Positions 24,528 to 33,949 of a DNA stretch of 64,000 bases are shown piece after piece. The notes beneath the pieces were generated by a model. It saw only the letters and a program-made list of their open reading frames with translations. It did no database searches and had not been told where the DNA came from. Source of the stretch: Catelliglobosispora koreensis DSM 44566 (GTDB lineage: Bacteria; Actinomycetota; Actinomycetes; Mycobacteriales; Micromonosporaceae); assembly GCF_000379685.1 (NCBI RefSeq), contig NZ_KB903255.1:61586-125585 (forward strand), given 5' to 3'. Position 1 is the stretch's first letter, and each line of letters opens with the position of its first letter. Made by a program: the position numbers and the translations under genes.

Positions 24528-25519
24528 AGGGTCGCGCTCAGGGCCTTGACTGGCATCTTGAGTTCCTGGAGGAGCTCCAGATCGGCGGTGGCTGGGCGGC
24601 CGAGCGTGGTCAGGTAGTTGCCCACGATCACGGCGTTGATGCCGCCGAGCAAACCGTCGCGTGTGCCGAGGTCGCCGAGGGTGATCTCACGTCCGCCGGC
24701 GAACCGCAGGATCGTGCGCGGCATCGCGAGGCGGAACGCGGCGATGGCACGCAAGGCGTCCTTGGGCTCGACAACGGGCACGTCGCCCAAGGGCGTGCCG
24801 GGGCGCGGGTTGAGGAAGTTCATCGGAACCTCATGCGGGTCAAGCGAAGCGAGCTGTGCGGCGAACTCGGCGCGTTGCTCGATCGTCTCGCCCAGGCCGA
24901 TGATGCCGCCGCAGCAGACTTCCATGCCGGAGGCGCGCACCATGCGAAGCGTGGACCAGCGCTCTTCCCACGTGTGCGTGGTGACAACGTTGGGGAAGTA
25001 GGACTTGCAGGTCTCCAGGTTGTGGTTGTAGCGATGCACGCCCATGTCCACGAGGTCGTCAACCTGTTCCTGGCTAAGCATTCCGAGCGAGGCGGCGACG
25101 TTGATGTCGACCGCTTCTTTGATCGCCTTCACGCCGTCGCGCATCTGCTGCATCAGCTTGCTGTCGGGTCCGCGCACGGCGGCGACGATGCAGAACTCAG
25201 ACGCTCCGGTCGCGGCGGTTTGGCGGGCGGCTTCGACGAGCGAGGGGATGTCGAGCCAGACGGAGCGCACCGGGCTGCTGAAAAGCCCCGATTGCGAACA
25301 GAAATGGCAGTCTTCCGGGCATCCTCCGGTCTTCAGGGAGACGATCCCTTCGACCTCCACCTCGGGCCCGCACCACTTCATGCGCACTTCGTGGGCAAGC
25401 TGTAGCGCCGCTTCAAGCTGATCGTCAGGCAACTGGAGCACTTCGAGGATGCCAGCCTCATCGAGGCCTACCCCCTGCTCGAGAACCTGTATGCGGGCAT
25501 GGTCAAGGATGGAGGCCAT
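24524..25519 (-). CDS. bioB: Biotin synthase
   Basis: A 331-residue radical SAM enzyme that inserts sulfur into dethiobiotin. The SAM-cluster motif is CPEDCHFC at residues 67-74, and downstream [11 protein letters not shown] and GIIGLGE are family hallmarks. The ATG at 25519 is supported by the typical N-terminal ILDxARxQVLEQG and by TAAGGT 6 nt upstream. It overlaps the divergent bioF ATG: both use the same CATG. It is followed by bsaP. Confidence 0.97.
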   Translation of the reverse strand: MASILDHARIQVLEQGVGLDEAGILEVLQLPDDQLEAALQLAHEVRMKWCGPEVEVEGIVSLKTGGCPEDCHFCSQSGLFSSPVRSVWLDIPSLVEAARQTAATGASEFCIVAAVRGPDSKLMQQMRDGVKAIKEAVDINVAASLGMLSQEQVDDLVDMGVHRYNHNLETCKSYFPNVVTTHTWEERWSTLRMVRASGMEVCCGGIIGLGETIEQRAEFAAQLASLDPHEVPMNFLNPRPGTPLGDVPVVEPKDALRAIAAFRLAMPRTILRFAGGREITLGDLGTRDGLLGGINAVIVGNYLTTLGRPATADLELLQELKMPVKALSATL

Positions 25520-26768
25520 GCCGGTACCTTACAACGACTGGCTCGCGACGCTCACGCGCAAGGCAGACCTGCGTTCGCGGGCGGGTCTTTCCAGGTCAGC
25601 GGTGCCGCGTGCCACCGCGATCGACTTGGCGGGCAACGACTACCTCGGCCTGTCGCAGCACCCTTTGGTGCTCTCGGCGGCTGCTTCGGCGCTTACTTCC
25701 TATGGGCTTGGAGCGACAGGCTCGCGTTTGGTCCGGGGAACCACGTCGCTGCACGCTCACCTCGAAGAAGCCTTAGCCCTTTTCATGGGTACTCAGTCAG
25801 CGCTCGTCTATTCCTCTGGTTACCTGGCTAACCTCGGCGCGATCCGCGCCCTGGCCGCACTGTCGCCGCGCACGCTGCTGATCTCCGACGCCCATTGCCA
25901 CGCGTCGATGATCGACGGCTGCCGTCTGGCTGGCGCTGAGGTCGCCGTCTTCAAGCACGGTGATGTATCTCATGCGGCCTCGCTCATCGAGCCCGGACGC
26001 CCGTCGGTCATCCTCACCGAGTCGGTGTTCTCCGTGGACGGGGACTTGGCTCCGTTGGCCGCGCTGCACGCCGTCGCCCGGCAAGCCGGTGCCCTGCTGT
26101 TCGTTGACGACGCCCACGGTCTCGGCGTCGGTCCGTTCCTGTCCGGTCTCGCGGGCGAGCCCGATGTCATCGTCACGGCCACCCTGTCCAAATCGCTCGG
26201 CGGTGCCGGAGGCGTCGTGGGCGGACCGCCAGAGTTCATCCGCCACCTCATCGACACGAGCCGCACCTTCATCTTCGACACGGCACCACCGCCCGCGGTG
26301 ATGGCCGGAGTCCTTGCGGCCCTTGACATCACACGTTCCGCCGACGACCTGCGCGCCGAGCTGCACCGCCGCGCCACCGCCATCGCCGCGCTGCCCGGCT
26401 CCCTAACGCCGCGCTATCCCGCTTCCGTGCCGCATTCCGCTTCCGCGGGCGAAGGTGACGGCGCCTTCGCGCGGCCGCCGGCGTCCCTGAGCGGCGATCG
26501 CGTCAGCGTTGAAGGCGCCGATTTGGCGGGGGATGAAGGCCGGGCGCCGGCGGGGGGAGTGGTGTCGCTGGCGGCTCCGAGCGCGGCTGAGGCGGTGGAG
26601 TGGGCGCAGCGATGCCGGGACAAAGGGGTCGCTGTAGGGTGTTTCCGGCCTCCGTCCACGCCGGACAACCGGTCGCGATTGCGGCTGACGGTGAATGTGG
26701 GAGTGCCCCTAGACGACTTCGAGCATGCGCTGGAGGTGATTGAGCAGTGCCGCCCATCAGCGGAGTAG
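25518..26768 (+). CDS. bioF: 8-amino-7-oxononanoate synthase
   Basis: A 416-residue PLP enzyme of the alpha-oxoamine synthase family that condenses pimeloyl thioester with alanine. Marks include [26 protein letters not shown] and the PLP lysine Lys225 in [10 protein letters not shown]. The C-terminal domain carries a low-complexity stretch at about residues 299-347, roughly 40 residues more than relatives have before [12 protein letters not shown] 25518 is preferred over upstream in-frame starts that would lie within bioB. GGAGG is only 2 nt upstream. Confidence 0.93.
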   Translation: MPVPYNDWLATLTRKADLRSRAGLSRSAVPRATAIDLAGNDYLGLSQHPLVLSAAASALTSYGLGATGSRLVRGTTSLHAHLEEALALFMGTQSALVYSSGYLANLGAIRALAALSPRTLLISDAHCHASMIDGCRLAGAEVAVFKHGDVSHAASLIEPGRPSVILTESVFSVDGDLAPLAALHAVARQAGALLFVDDAHGLGVGPFLSGLAGEPDVIVTATLSKSLGGAGGVVGGPPEFIRHLIDTSRTFIFDTAPPPAVMAGVLAALDITRSADDLRAELHRRATAIAALPGSLTPRYPASVPHSASAGEGDGAFARPPASLSGDRVSVEGADLAGDEGRAPAGGVVSLAAPSAAEAVEWAQRCRDKGVAVGCFRPPSTPDNRSRLRLTVNVGVPLDDFEHALEVIEQCRPSAE

Positions 26769-27424
26769 TGCTCGTGACCGGCACCGGGACGGGTGTGGGG
26801 AAAACCATTGTCACGGCGGCGGTCGCGGCAGCCGCGGCAGCGGCGGGTAAGCGCGTCGCTGTGCTCAAGCCGGGCCAGACGGGCGGGGACTCCGACGAAA
26901 CGACCATCCGGCAACTTGCCGCCCCGGCGCATGCGGCCACGCTGGTCAGTTATCCCGATCCGCTGGCGCCTGCCGCCGCGGCACGCGTGTCAGGCCTGCC
27001 GCCGCTCGATCTCGACGACGTGATCAACGCGCTCGACGAGTCGTTTGACCTCACTCTCGTTGAGGGTGCGGGAGGCCTGCTCGTGCCGATGGGGCCGGGA
27101 TGGACGATGGCGGATTTCGCCGAGAAGACGGGCGCTCCAGCCATTGTGGTCGCGCGCGCGGGACTGGGTACCCTCAGCGACACGGCATTGACCCTCGAGG
27201 CGCTACAGCGGCGAGGCATCGCTGGATATGTCGTCATTGGAGCGTGGCCGGCCGAGCCGGAACTGGTGCACTACACCAATCTCGACGATATGCCCGGGCA
27301 ACTGCACGGTGTGCTGCCGGAAGGGGCAGGTGGGCTTGAGCCCGGAGTCTTCCGCCGGTCCGCGCCGGGCTGGCTGACGCCAGCCCTTTACGGCACATCC
27401 GACGATCCACGTGAAGACGTCTAA
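26747..27424 (+). CDS. bioD: Dethiobiotin synthase
   Basis: A 225-residue ATP-dependent carboxylase that closes the ureido ring. The P-loop is TGTGTGVGKT near residues 11-20, followed by LKPGQTGG and the acidic ligand region VEGAGGLLVPM. It overlaps bioF by 22 bp, so they are in one transcript. bioA is absent from the window, so diaminopelargonate aminotransferase must be encoded elsewhere. Confidence 0.95.
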   Translation: MPPISGVVLVTGTGTGVGKTIVTAAVAAAAAAAGKRVAVLKPGQTGGDSDETTIRQLAAPAHAATLVSYPDPLAPAAAARVSGLPPLDLDDVINALDESFDLTLVEGAGGLLVPMGPGWTMADFAEKTGAPAIVVARAGLGTLSDTALTLEALQRRGIAGYVVIGAWPAEPELVHYTNLDDMPGQLHGVLPEGAGGLEPGVFRRSAPGWLTPALYGTSDDPREDV

Positions 27425-28524
27425 TACTTGATGATTTTGGTGACTTCCTTGCCGTCCTTGGCCATTCCTGGGGCGTACCAGTAATTGCCTTCCCACGTCA
27501 GCCGCATGCCCGAAACCTTGTCCAGGTTGTCAATGAAATGCGTGTTGTAGGCGCCGCACAGGTCGGAATACTTGGTGCCAAACAGGTTGCTGCGCACCGT
27601 GACTGAGCCGGTCATCTGCGCGTGCGAGGACAGCCACATCGAGTAGGTGCCGCCGTTGACGATGTTCTGCTCGATGGTGATGTCGACGACCTGAGGGAAC
27701 TCGCCGCCCGGATAGAACAGCAGCGCACCGGAGTTGTTGTTGCCTAGCTTGCCCGCGATCCAGTTGTGGCGGATGACGAGCTTCATGCCCTTGTTGGTGT
27801 TGCCACCAACCGCTGACACGTGCGCGTCGGTCGGGTTGTACTGGTCGTCCACATAGGAGTCTTCGATCAGCGCGGTGTAGCCATATTCGATGCCACGCTG
27901 GGTTTCGTGCACGAGTGTGCGGCGGATCGTTAGATCCCAAGTCTTTCCGGCCGTGATGCCGCGGTCGATGCGTTCGGTCTTGGACTTCGAGGTGACCTCA
28001 ACGTCCTCAACCGTGGTGCCCCTGACTTGCTGCTCGACCCAGATACCAGGGCACTTGAGGTCGGTCGTGCCGCATTTGACCCGGGACCGTTTGATCGTCA
28101 CGTTGTTGGCGCGCACGACGATGCCGCCCGTGAAGTCTTTACTGTCAAGGACTTCGCCCGCGGTCGAGGCGTAGTAGATGCCGTTGACGGGCGAGAGCGT
28201 GACGCCGGTGTGTTGCCAGCCCGTCGTTTGCTTCGTGGGAAAACCGGCCGGGATCGGAACGTCTGGGCGTGGTGGCAAAGGCTTTTGCGATGGTTTCTTG
28301 CTCGGCGATGGTGAGGCCGAAGGCGTCAGCGACGGTTCAAGGGAAGGTTCTGTTGTGGCGCTGATGCCTTCGCTGGGGATGACGGACGCCGAGGCAGCGG
28401 GATCGTTCGCTGCGGCGTTGTCGCGGCCCTGCACGGAACGCTGGATGACGAAAGCTCCAGCGGCGACGGAGACCAGGGCCACCCCGATCACGAGTAATCG
28501 GTGAGTGCGGCCCTCTGGCCGCAT
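27421..28524 (-). CDS. Membrane-anchored right-handed beta-helix protein
   Basis: About 367 residues. A membrane helix near the N-terminus (LLVIGVALVSVAAGAFVI) is followed by a Ser/Pro/Thr/Lys linker (about 55-85) and an extracellular domain rich in strand-turn repeats such as VRANNVTIKRSRV and TWDLTIRRTLVHET, typical of a parallel beta-helix. Such folds often bind or cleave polysaccharides, but no catalytic residues are evident. ATG 28524 has GGGAG six bases upstream and is preferred to GTG 28545. The 3' end overlaps the convergent bioD gene by 4 bp. Confidence 0.8.
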   Translation of the reverse strand: MRPEGRTHRLLVIGVALVSVAAGAFVIQRSVQGRDNAAANDPAASASVIPSEGISATTEPSLEPSLTPSASPSPSKKPSQKPLPPRPDVPIPAGFPTKQTTGWQHTGVTLSPVNGIYYASTAGEVLDSKDFTGGIVVRANNVTIKRSRVKCGTTDLKCPGIWVEQQVRGTTVEDVEVTSKSKTERIDRGITAGKTWDLTIRRTLVHETQRGIEYGYTALIEDSYVDDQYNPTDAHVSAVGGNTNKGMKLVIRHNWIAGKLGNNNSGALLFYPGGEFPQVVDITIEQNIVNGGTYSMWLSSHAQMTGSVTVRSNLFGTKYSDLCGAYNTHFIDNLDKVSGMRLTWEGNYWYAPGMAKDGKEVTKIIKY

Positions 28525-28603
28525 GAGCTGCTCCCAAATCCGCACCCGACGAAAGTAGCTGGATTAAGTTGACGGCCGGCCGATTGTGTCGGGATTCTGC
28601 GCT

Positions 28604-29758
28604 TTAGCGGCAGATCATGAATGAATCAGGCATCCGGAAACTGAGGTTATCCGGGCACCATGGCGCGCGGATGACGTTTGCATTGCCGAGAATGGATGCC
28701 GTTTCGGCGACGACGACCGATGCCTCCATCCGCGACAGATGTGCTCCGGCGCAGCGATGTGCTCCGGCACCGAAAGCCAGGTGACGCCGTGATCCTTTTT
28801 GCCCCGGCTGGAATCGTGGGCCGTTGAGGTCCAGTCCAGCTTGTGCCAGCCAGAGGACGACGCTGCGTCCACTAGGGAGGGTTACGCCGTCCAAGGTGAC
28901 TTTCCGGCCGGTTACGCGCCGCCAGGTTGGGATGGGTGGCACGAGGCGAAGCCCCTCTTCGACCACGTCATCGGGCCGGACGGTTCCGTCGAGCAGGCCG
29001 CTGAGCACGTGTGGCTCCTGCATGAGCCGGTGCAGCAAAAGCGTTAGGAACTGTGACGTCGTTTCCTGCCCGGCTACTAATAGGAAGAACAAGGCGCCGA
29101 TCGGGGTGTCTTTGGGTAAGCCATGGAGACGAGTGTGCGCACGTAACTCGCCGACCATGCCACCCGCGGTCGCGGCGTGTTCACGCAACACTTCGTGGAA
29201 GGCGCCGACGATATGCGCTAGCTCGTGCTGGCGCGGCTCCTCGACCGGGGCCCAGAACAGCTCAAGCGCCGCTCTGGAGAACTCTTTGACGGTGGCGGCG
29301 CTCTCTATCGGCAGCTCAACCAGTTTCGCGAGCACGAGCAACGGGAGGTCTGCCGCCAAATCCGCATAGAGGTCAACAGGTTCGCCCGCTTCGAGTCGTT
29401 TTTCCAGTGATGCCACTGTTTCGCGTACGAGGTCGGTCAGCCAGGGCCTGAGCTCTTCCACTCGCGCGGGTGCGAGCGCGCGGGCCGTTATCTCCCGGAT
29501 GCCCGGATGCGAGAACGAACCGTTATTCGCCAGCGTTGGAGGCAGTTTGAACCGGTGCCCAGCAAGCACCCGCATCACGCTGACCGGCAAGGGCGTCATC
29601 GCGTCCAAGGCGTTGTCCGGGCGGAACGTCTCGGGATCGGTCAGGATCTGCTTGATCAGCGCATGGGACGTGACCACCGCGTGGGTGACGCCCACGTGAT
29701 CGGTCACCTCGGTGACGGCCTGTGCCGGAGCGGCCGACTCCCATGTCCTGAACAGCAC
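28604..29758 (-). CDS. Cytochrome P450
   Basis: A 384-residue bacterial class I P450. The I-helix oxygen-binding motif is AGQETTS near residue 229, the K-helix ExxR is EGLR near 267, and the haem loop FGAGAHRCAG holds the axial Cys. No ferredoxin or ferredoxin reductase gene adjoins it, so its redox partners are encoded elsewhere. GTG 29758 lies 6 nt after TAAGGT (29765-29770). The substrate is unknown; no biosynthetic cluster surrounds it. Confidence 0.93.
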   Translation of the reverse strand: MLFRTWESAAPAQAVTEVTDHVGVTHAVVTSHALIKQILTDPETFRPDNALDAMTPLPVSVMRVLAGHRFKLPPTLANNGSFSHPGIREITARALAPARVEELRPWLTDLVRETVASLEKRLEAGEPVDLYADLAADLPLLVLAKLVELPIESAATVKEFSRAALELFWAPVEEPRQHELAHIVGAFHEVLREHAATAGGMVGELRAHTRLHGLPKDTPIGALFFLLVAGQETTSQFLTLLLHRLMQEPHVLSGLLDGTVRPDDVVEEGLRLVPPIPTWRRVTGRKVTLDGVTLPSGRSVVLWLAQAGLDLNGPRFQPGQKGSRRHLAFGAGAHRCAGAHLSRMEASVVVAETASILGNANVIRAPWCPDNLSFRMPDSFMICR

Positions 29759-29784
29759 CGGACCACCTTAGTCCACTGGTCGCA

Positions 29785-29814
29785 TTGACATTCGCGGATG
29801 ATCCGGCTTAGCGT
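29785..29814 (+). promoter_or_regulatory. Predicted promoter of the FnIII protein gene
   Basis: A perfect TTGACA (29785-29790), an 18-nt spacer and TAGCGT (29809-29814). A leader of ~35 nt follows, with GGAG before the ATG at 29856. Confidence 0.55.
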
Positions 29815-29855
29815 GTGCGGCTAACTGATAGCAATCCTTACAGTTGGAGCGTCCC

Positions 29856-30848
29856 ATGCGCCGGTTGCTCGTTCCTCTGCTCCTCATTACTACGGCGCTC
29901 GCGGCTCCCAGCCCGGCTGTCGCCGCTTATGGAAACCTGGCCGCGAACGGTGGTTTTGAGCACGACTCGGTCGCGTCTGGCTGGACCTGCGACGCGGGCG
30001 CGGTTGCCACCGGTTCACCGCGCACTGGCACTCGGTCGCTGCTTTCGACACCGTCGGGCTTCGCCAACGGCCGCTGCGCTCAGCACGTGCCGGTCCAGCC
30101 GGGGCAGACCTATACCTTGTCCGCCTGGGTACGCGGTGGGTATGCCTTCCTTGGCCACGACTTCGGCGTCATCTGGACTCCGCCTACATCGGCGTGGACT
30201 CAGCTGACGACGACCTTTACGGCTTCAGGCGATCAGATCCAGATCTACCTCCATGGCTGGTACGCCGCGGACGCTATCGAGGTCGACGATGTCGTGCTGT
30301 CCGGCCTGGACAGTGCCGTCCGCCGCCCGGTGCCGCCGTCGCACGTGGCACCAACGCAAACCACGAGTTCTACGCAACGCCTCAGCTGGCTTGGCTCCCC
30401 CGGCGCTACGGGTTACCGCGTCTACCGAGACGGGACAGTTGTCGCGTCGGTCAGTTCGGCATCGGCTCTCGTCACCGGGCTCACACCAGCGACCTCCTAC
30501 CGTTTTCACGTGACAGCGCTGAACCGGGCCGGTGAGTCGGGACCGTCCGAAGTGGTGGATGTCCGGACGGCGCAACGCTATGACGAGGTGCCCCACCAAG
30601 TGCGGTCGGTCGTCGCGACCCCGAACGCCTATCACGTGTGGCTCGCGTGGGAAGCGGTCATGACGGCAACCGATGGCTACAACATCTATCAGGACGGCGT
30701 CCTGGTCGGCTGGTCCTACGGCCCGGCGTTCCAGGTGACCGGCCTGCGGCACGGCACGCTCTACACCTTTGAGATCACCGGCCTGAACTCAGCCGGTGAA
30801 TCGGTGAAGTCGCGTCCCGTGCAGGCCTACACCTGGCAAGTTCCCTAG
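29856..30848 (+). CDS. Secreted CBM4/9-like and double fibronectin type III protein
   Basis: About 330 residues with a Sec signal (MRRLLVPLLLITTALAAPSPAVAA). Residues ~26-150 are a jelly-roll module beginning NLAANGGFEHDS with a C-terminal DAIEVDDVVL strand, like CBM4/9-type sugar-binding domains. Two FnIII domains follow (about 160-240 and 248-330). No catalytic domain is present. It may help cells or enzymes stick to a polysaccharide. Its first module resembles the C-terminal module of the beta-helix protein at 40-42 kb. It overlaps the convergent HAD gene by 4 bp. Confidence 0.85.
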   Translation: MRRLLVPLLLITTALAAPSPAVAAYGNLAANGGFEHDSVASGWTCDAGAVATGSPRTGTRSLLSTPSGFANGRCAQHVPVQPGQTYTLSAWVRGGYAFLGHDFGVIWTPPTSAWTQLTTTFTASGDQIQIYLHGWYAADAIEVDDVVLSGLDSAVRRPVPPSHVAPTQTTSSTQRLSWLGSPGATGYRVYRDGTVVASVSSASALVTGLTPATSYRFHVTALNRAGESGPSEVVDVRTAQRYDEVPHQVRSVVATPNAYHVWLAWEAVMTATDGYNIYQDGVLVGWSYGPAFQVTGLRHGTLYTFEITGLNSAGESVKSRPVQAYTWQVP

Positions 30849-31390
30849 GCTAGCCAGCGGTCGATGTGCCGCAGGTGTCTGGGCGCGAGTCCCGTGGTTT
30901 CGTGCGGGGCGACCACCAGCGCCTGCGGCTCCCACTCACGCTTTTTCCTGAAGTCCAGCTGGAACTTCGCGTCATCGTCTGTCCATAGCAGACGTTTGCC
31001 TTGCGCCAGAAGTCGTTGCACCGCAGGGAACTTCCACCAAACGCGTTCGCGTTCCACGAGTGCAGTCGCGATGAAGGTCTCTTGCCCGGCGAACTCAGGG
31101 CAGTCAAGGACCGGCCACTCGGGCAGGTCCAGCGCCTTACCGACGTTGACCGAGTAGTGCTGCCACGTGCTGTGCCACCAGATCTCGGCTCTGCCCTTCT
31201 CGTGCACCCGCCGCAGGAAGTCAAGAACCGGTGTCGCGGCGAGGATCGGCCACTCGATGTCGTCACCGCTGAAAGCTGTCGTGCGCACCCACTGGTCGCG
31301 GGGCCAGACGCTGGGGTCTGGCTTCTTGGTGATCGCGTTGATCACCCCGTCGATGTCCAGCAGCCAAACCGGCTTCGTCCCCGCGCTCAT
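30845..31390 (-). CDS. HAD-like domain protein
   Basis: A 181-residue protein with the HAD nucleophile motif WLLDIDGVINA near residues 9-19 and a later acidic pair in LLWTDDDAKF near 134-143. The arrangement fits a HAD phosphatase-like fold without a large cap. The substrate is unknown. ATG 31390 lies 6 nt after TATCCT (31397-31402), so it is probably leaderless and monocistronic. Confidence 0.8.
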   Translation of the reverse strand: MSAGTKPVWLLDIDGVINAITKKPDPSVWPRDQWVRTTAFSGDDIEWPILAATPVLDFLRRVHEKGRAEIWWHSTWQHYSVNVGKALDLPEWPVLDCPEFAGQETFIATALVERERVWWKFPAVQRLLAQGKRLLWTDDDAKFQLDFRKKREWEPQALVVAPHETTGLAPRHLRHIDRWLA

Positions 31391-31415
31391 GCCGCGAGGA
31401 TAGACCTATTTCGCG

Positions 31416-33050
31416 TTAGGCGCGGGCGGCGGTCGATAGCCAGTGGACGCCAGGGGAAAGCTCGCCGAGCAGCATTGGCAAAGCCGTGCGGGGGTGTAGC
31501 ACGTTGGTGCCTGCGAGCGGTGTGATCACGGTGCGGTGGCGTTCACGGCGCAGATCTACCAAGCCGGTGGCTCGCGATGGTGGGGTGCGGTCCGTCCACG
31601 GGCGGGCGAAGCCGCCTTCGGCTGTCCGCAAAGCCCGTGCGGTGACGATCCGGTGCAGGCGCACATGCCAGCCTCGGGGGCCAGGCTTGAGCCACGTCTC
31701 GATCTCGACGTCGGGCCAGGGCCGCCAGCGCGAGTAGACAACATCGCCGTCCACATAGGACTCCAGCGCCTCCTCGCGCGTGCGCCAGCGGCGCCCGTCA
31801 TCGTCGCTTAGCGCAAGGGTGCTGTCGAACGCGCCGTGCTCCAGCGTGTGCTCACCGAGCGAAACGCTGAAGCCAGAGCTGGTGGAATAGGCGAACTTGG
31901 CGTATTTCGCGGTGCCCCCACGGGCCCAGTCGGCCCAGCCTTGGCCATTGAGCAGCGTGACCTCACCGTCGCAACGCGACAGCACCGCGCGCGGAGCGGG
32001 CTGCGGGCTTACACCATCGAGCACGGGACGCGGCTCGGCGGCCCAGAACGGATGGTCGTCCTCAAGTGTCAGCGGCAGGAAGAACTTTGTGCCCCAGTAA
32101 GGAGACCCGCCGCCCATGTATTGCTCGACGACGCCGTGATTGGGGTAGACGTAGCCGACTGACAGCAGGCCGTCGCCATCGAGCACCGGCTGCTGCCACC
32201 ACCACTCCAGCTGCCGCTGCGCCAGACCACGGATGTCCTGCCAAGGCAACGCTTCCACGTCAGCGTAAGCGAGCGCGCCCCAGAACGCGCCCTGCGCCAT
32301 CCGGTAACCGAGGCTGCGCCCGAACGGGACGGCCGAACCGTCAGCGGCGAACCAGAACTGGAATTGTCTGGCGAACGCGGCCGCCTGTTCGTGCCCACGG
32401 TTGAGGAGCAGATTGTAGAAGTGGAAGCCGAACGGGTTGTAGTAGTCGCAACGATCGGTGAAGCCGTCCTGGTACCAGCCGTCGGTCAGGGCAAAGGAAT
32501 CCAGCCGCGCGAGGTGTGCCTTGTCCGTGCTCGTATCGCGGGGAAAGCCGACGTGATCGAGCCCGTGCCCGGCTAGGACGGGGAAGTAGTGCCAGTTGTT
32601 GTCGACCGGGTCGGCAGCGGCGGCCTTGGCGAGCCAGGTGCCGAGGTGCTTCTTCTGACGGTCCGTCAGCGGGTCCCAAAGGTGTTGCGGGGCAAGAGTC
32701 AGCGCATAGCCCACGGCGGCTGACTCCACGAGGCACTGGTGCCGGTCGCGCGGGCCGCCTATATACCAGTCATCATCCGGGTCAACAGCACGGGCGATCG
32801 TCGCGCGAATCGTCGGCCACAGGTCGTGCTCGCGTAACGCGGCCAAACCCCACAGCGGCCTTGTCAGCAGTTCCCACCACGTCGCGAGACCGTCGCTGGT
32901 GCTGCTCGTCGCCGGCTGCTGCCACGGCCCGAGCGCGGCCCGCCGCACGGCCGGCGTCGTCAGCGCCAGCAAGGCCTGGCGCCAGCCAGCACGCCCTGGC
33001 TCGAGGGCGCCATAGCGCCCGAGCGGACTGTCGACATGTGCGGCCATCAT
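31416..33050 (-). CDS. DUF2264 protein, candidate uronate-acting glycoside hydrolase
   Basis: A 544-residue DUF2264 protein. The N-terminal two thirds are helical, with Trp/His/Asp-rich loops (DDDWYIGGPRDRHQCLVESAAVGYAL) suggesting an (alpha/alpha)6 barrel, and the last third is mostly strands. As I recall, DUF2264 now includes family GH154 with beta-glucuronidase members, so action on uronosyl oligosaccharides is plausible but unproven. It has no signal peptide. It is the last gene of a four-gene operon whose promoter carries a LacI-type operator. GAAGGA precedes the start; ATG 33047 is an alternative. Confidence 0.85.
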   Translation of the reverse strand: MMAAHVDSPLGRYGALEPGRAGWRQALLALTTPAVRRAALGPWQQPATSSTSDGLATWWELLTRPLWGLAALREHDLWPTIRATIARAVDPDDDWYIGGPRDRHQCLVESAAVGYALTLAPQHLWDPLTDRQKKHLGTWLAKAAAADPVDNNWHYFPVLAGHGLDHVGFPRDTSTDKAHLARLDSFALTDGWYQDGFTDRCDYYNPFGFHFYNLLLNRGHEQAAAFARQFQFWFAADGSAVPFGRSLGYRMAQGAFWGALAYADVEALPWQDIRGLAQRQLEWWWQQPVLDGDGLLSVGYVYPNHGVVEQYMGGGSPYWGTKFFLPLTLEDDHPFWAAEPRPVLDGVSPQPAPRAVLSRCDGEVTLLNGQGWADWARGGTAKYAKFAYSTSSGFSVSLGEHTLEHGAFDSTLALSDDDGRRWRTREEALESYVDGDVVYSRWRPWPDVEIETWLKPGPRGWHVRLHRIVTARALRTAEGGFARPWTDRTPPSRATGLVDLRRERHRTVITPLAGTNVLHPRTALPMLLGELSPGVHWLSTAARA

Positions 33051-33090
33051 GGTTCCTTCAGGCTAGCGGGCGGGCTCACTGAGTACACCC

Positions 33091-33948
33091 TCATGATTTG
33101 CCAAGAGTGACCCCGACGGCGCCGAGGACGACACCGAGGGCGGCGGTGAGACGACGCCACATGTCTTGTTCCCCAAGGAATTTGGCGCCTAGGAAGACGA
33201 CGAGCAGCACGCTGACTTCCCGAAGCGGTGCGATCATCGTGACCGGGGCCATGGTCAAGGCGGTCAGCACGAGGATATAGGCGGCGGGGGAGCAGGTGGC
33301 GATGCCGATGACCTGGGTGCGGTGTTCTTTCCAGATGCGTTTGACTTCGGCCCGGCGCTTGATGAGCCAGGGCAGGAAAAGGATCGCGCGACCCGTGTCG
33401 GTGCCCCAGTTGACCAGAATCGGTGGCACGAAAGCCACCGCGACGGCTTGCTTGTCCCACAACGTGTACGCGGCGATGAACACCCCAACACCGATCGCGT
33501 AGAACACGGGTTTCAACGCGGTCAGCCGTGGGCGGCCAAGCACGGCGACACTGATCGCGAGCGCGAAGGTGCCGGCCCAGCCGAGCAAACCCGGATCCTC
33601 GTGGAAGAACGGCACCGCGACCAGGCACGTGAGCACGGGACCGAGGCCCCGGGCGATGGGGTAGACCACGCCGAGGTCACCGCTGGAGTAACCCTTCTGC
33701 AGCAACAGATAATAGCCCGTGTGCAGCACCAGCGCGCCGCCGATGAAGACCAAAGTGGACGTTCCGAGCTGGTCCCAGCTCGACACCAGAGTGTAGATGC
33801 CGAGCGGGGCCCAGATGATGGCGGCGACCAGTGACCACAGGGCCGTGAAGACCGTGCCGCCGACGTTCGCGGCGCGCTTGGCCATAAGGTTCCACGTCGC
33901 GTGGCACAGCACCGACGCGGCGACTAAACCAAAAGCCGTGAGCGACAT
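33091..33948 (-). CDS. EamA/DMT-family membrane transporter
   Basis: About 285 residues with around ten membrane helices and two EamA repeats, beginning MSLTAFGLVAASVLCHATWNLM. The conserved inner segment LREVSVLLVVFLGAKFLGE is typical of the second EamA repeat. It probably exports or imports a small metabolite. ATG 33948 starts one base after the upstream stop, so an in-frame upstream extension is rejected. The third gene in the operon. Confidence 0.88.
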   Translation of the reverse strand: MSLTAFGLVAASVLCHATWNLMAKRAANVGGTVFTALWSLVAAIIWAPLGIYTLVSSWDQLGTSTLVFIGGALVLHTGYYLLLQKGYSSGDLGVVYPIARGLGPVLTCLVAVPFFHEDPGLLGWAGTFALAISVAVLGRPRLTALKPVFYAIGVGVFIAAYTLWDKQAVAVAFVPPILVNWGTDTGRAILFLPWLIKRRAEVKRIWKEHRTQVIGIATCSPAAYILVLTALTMAPVTMIAPLREVSVLLVVFLGAKFLGEQDMWRRLTAALGVVLGAVGVTLGKS

Positions 33949-33949
33949 A

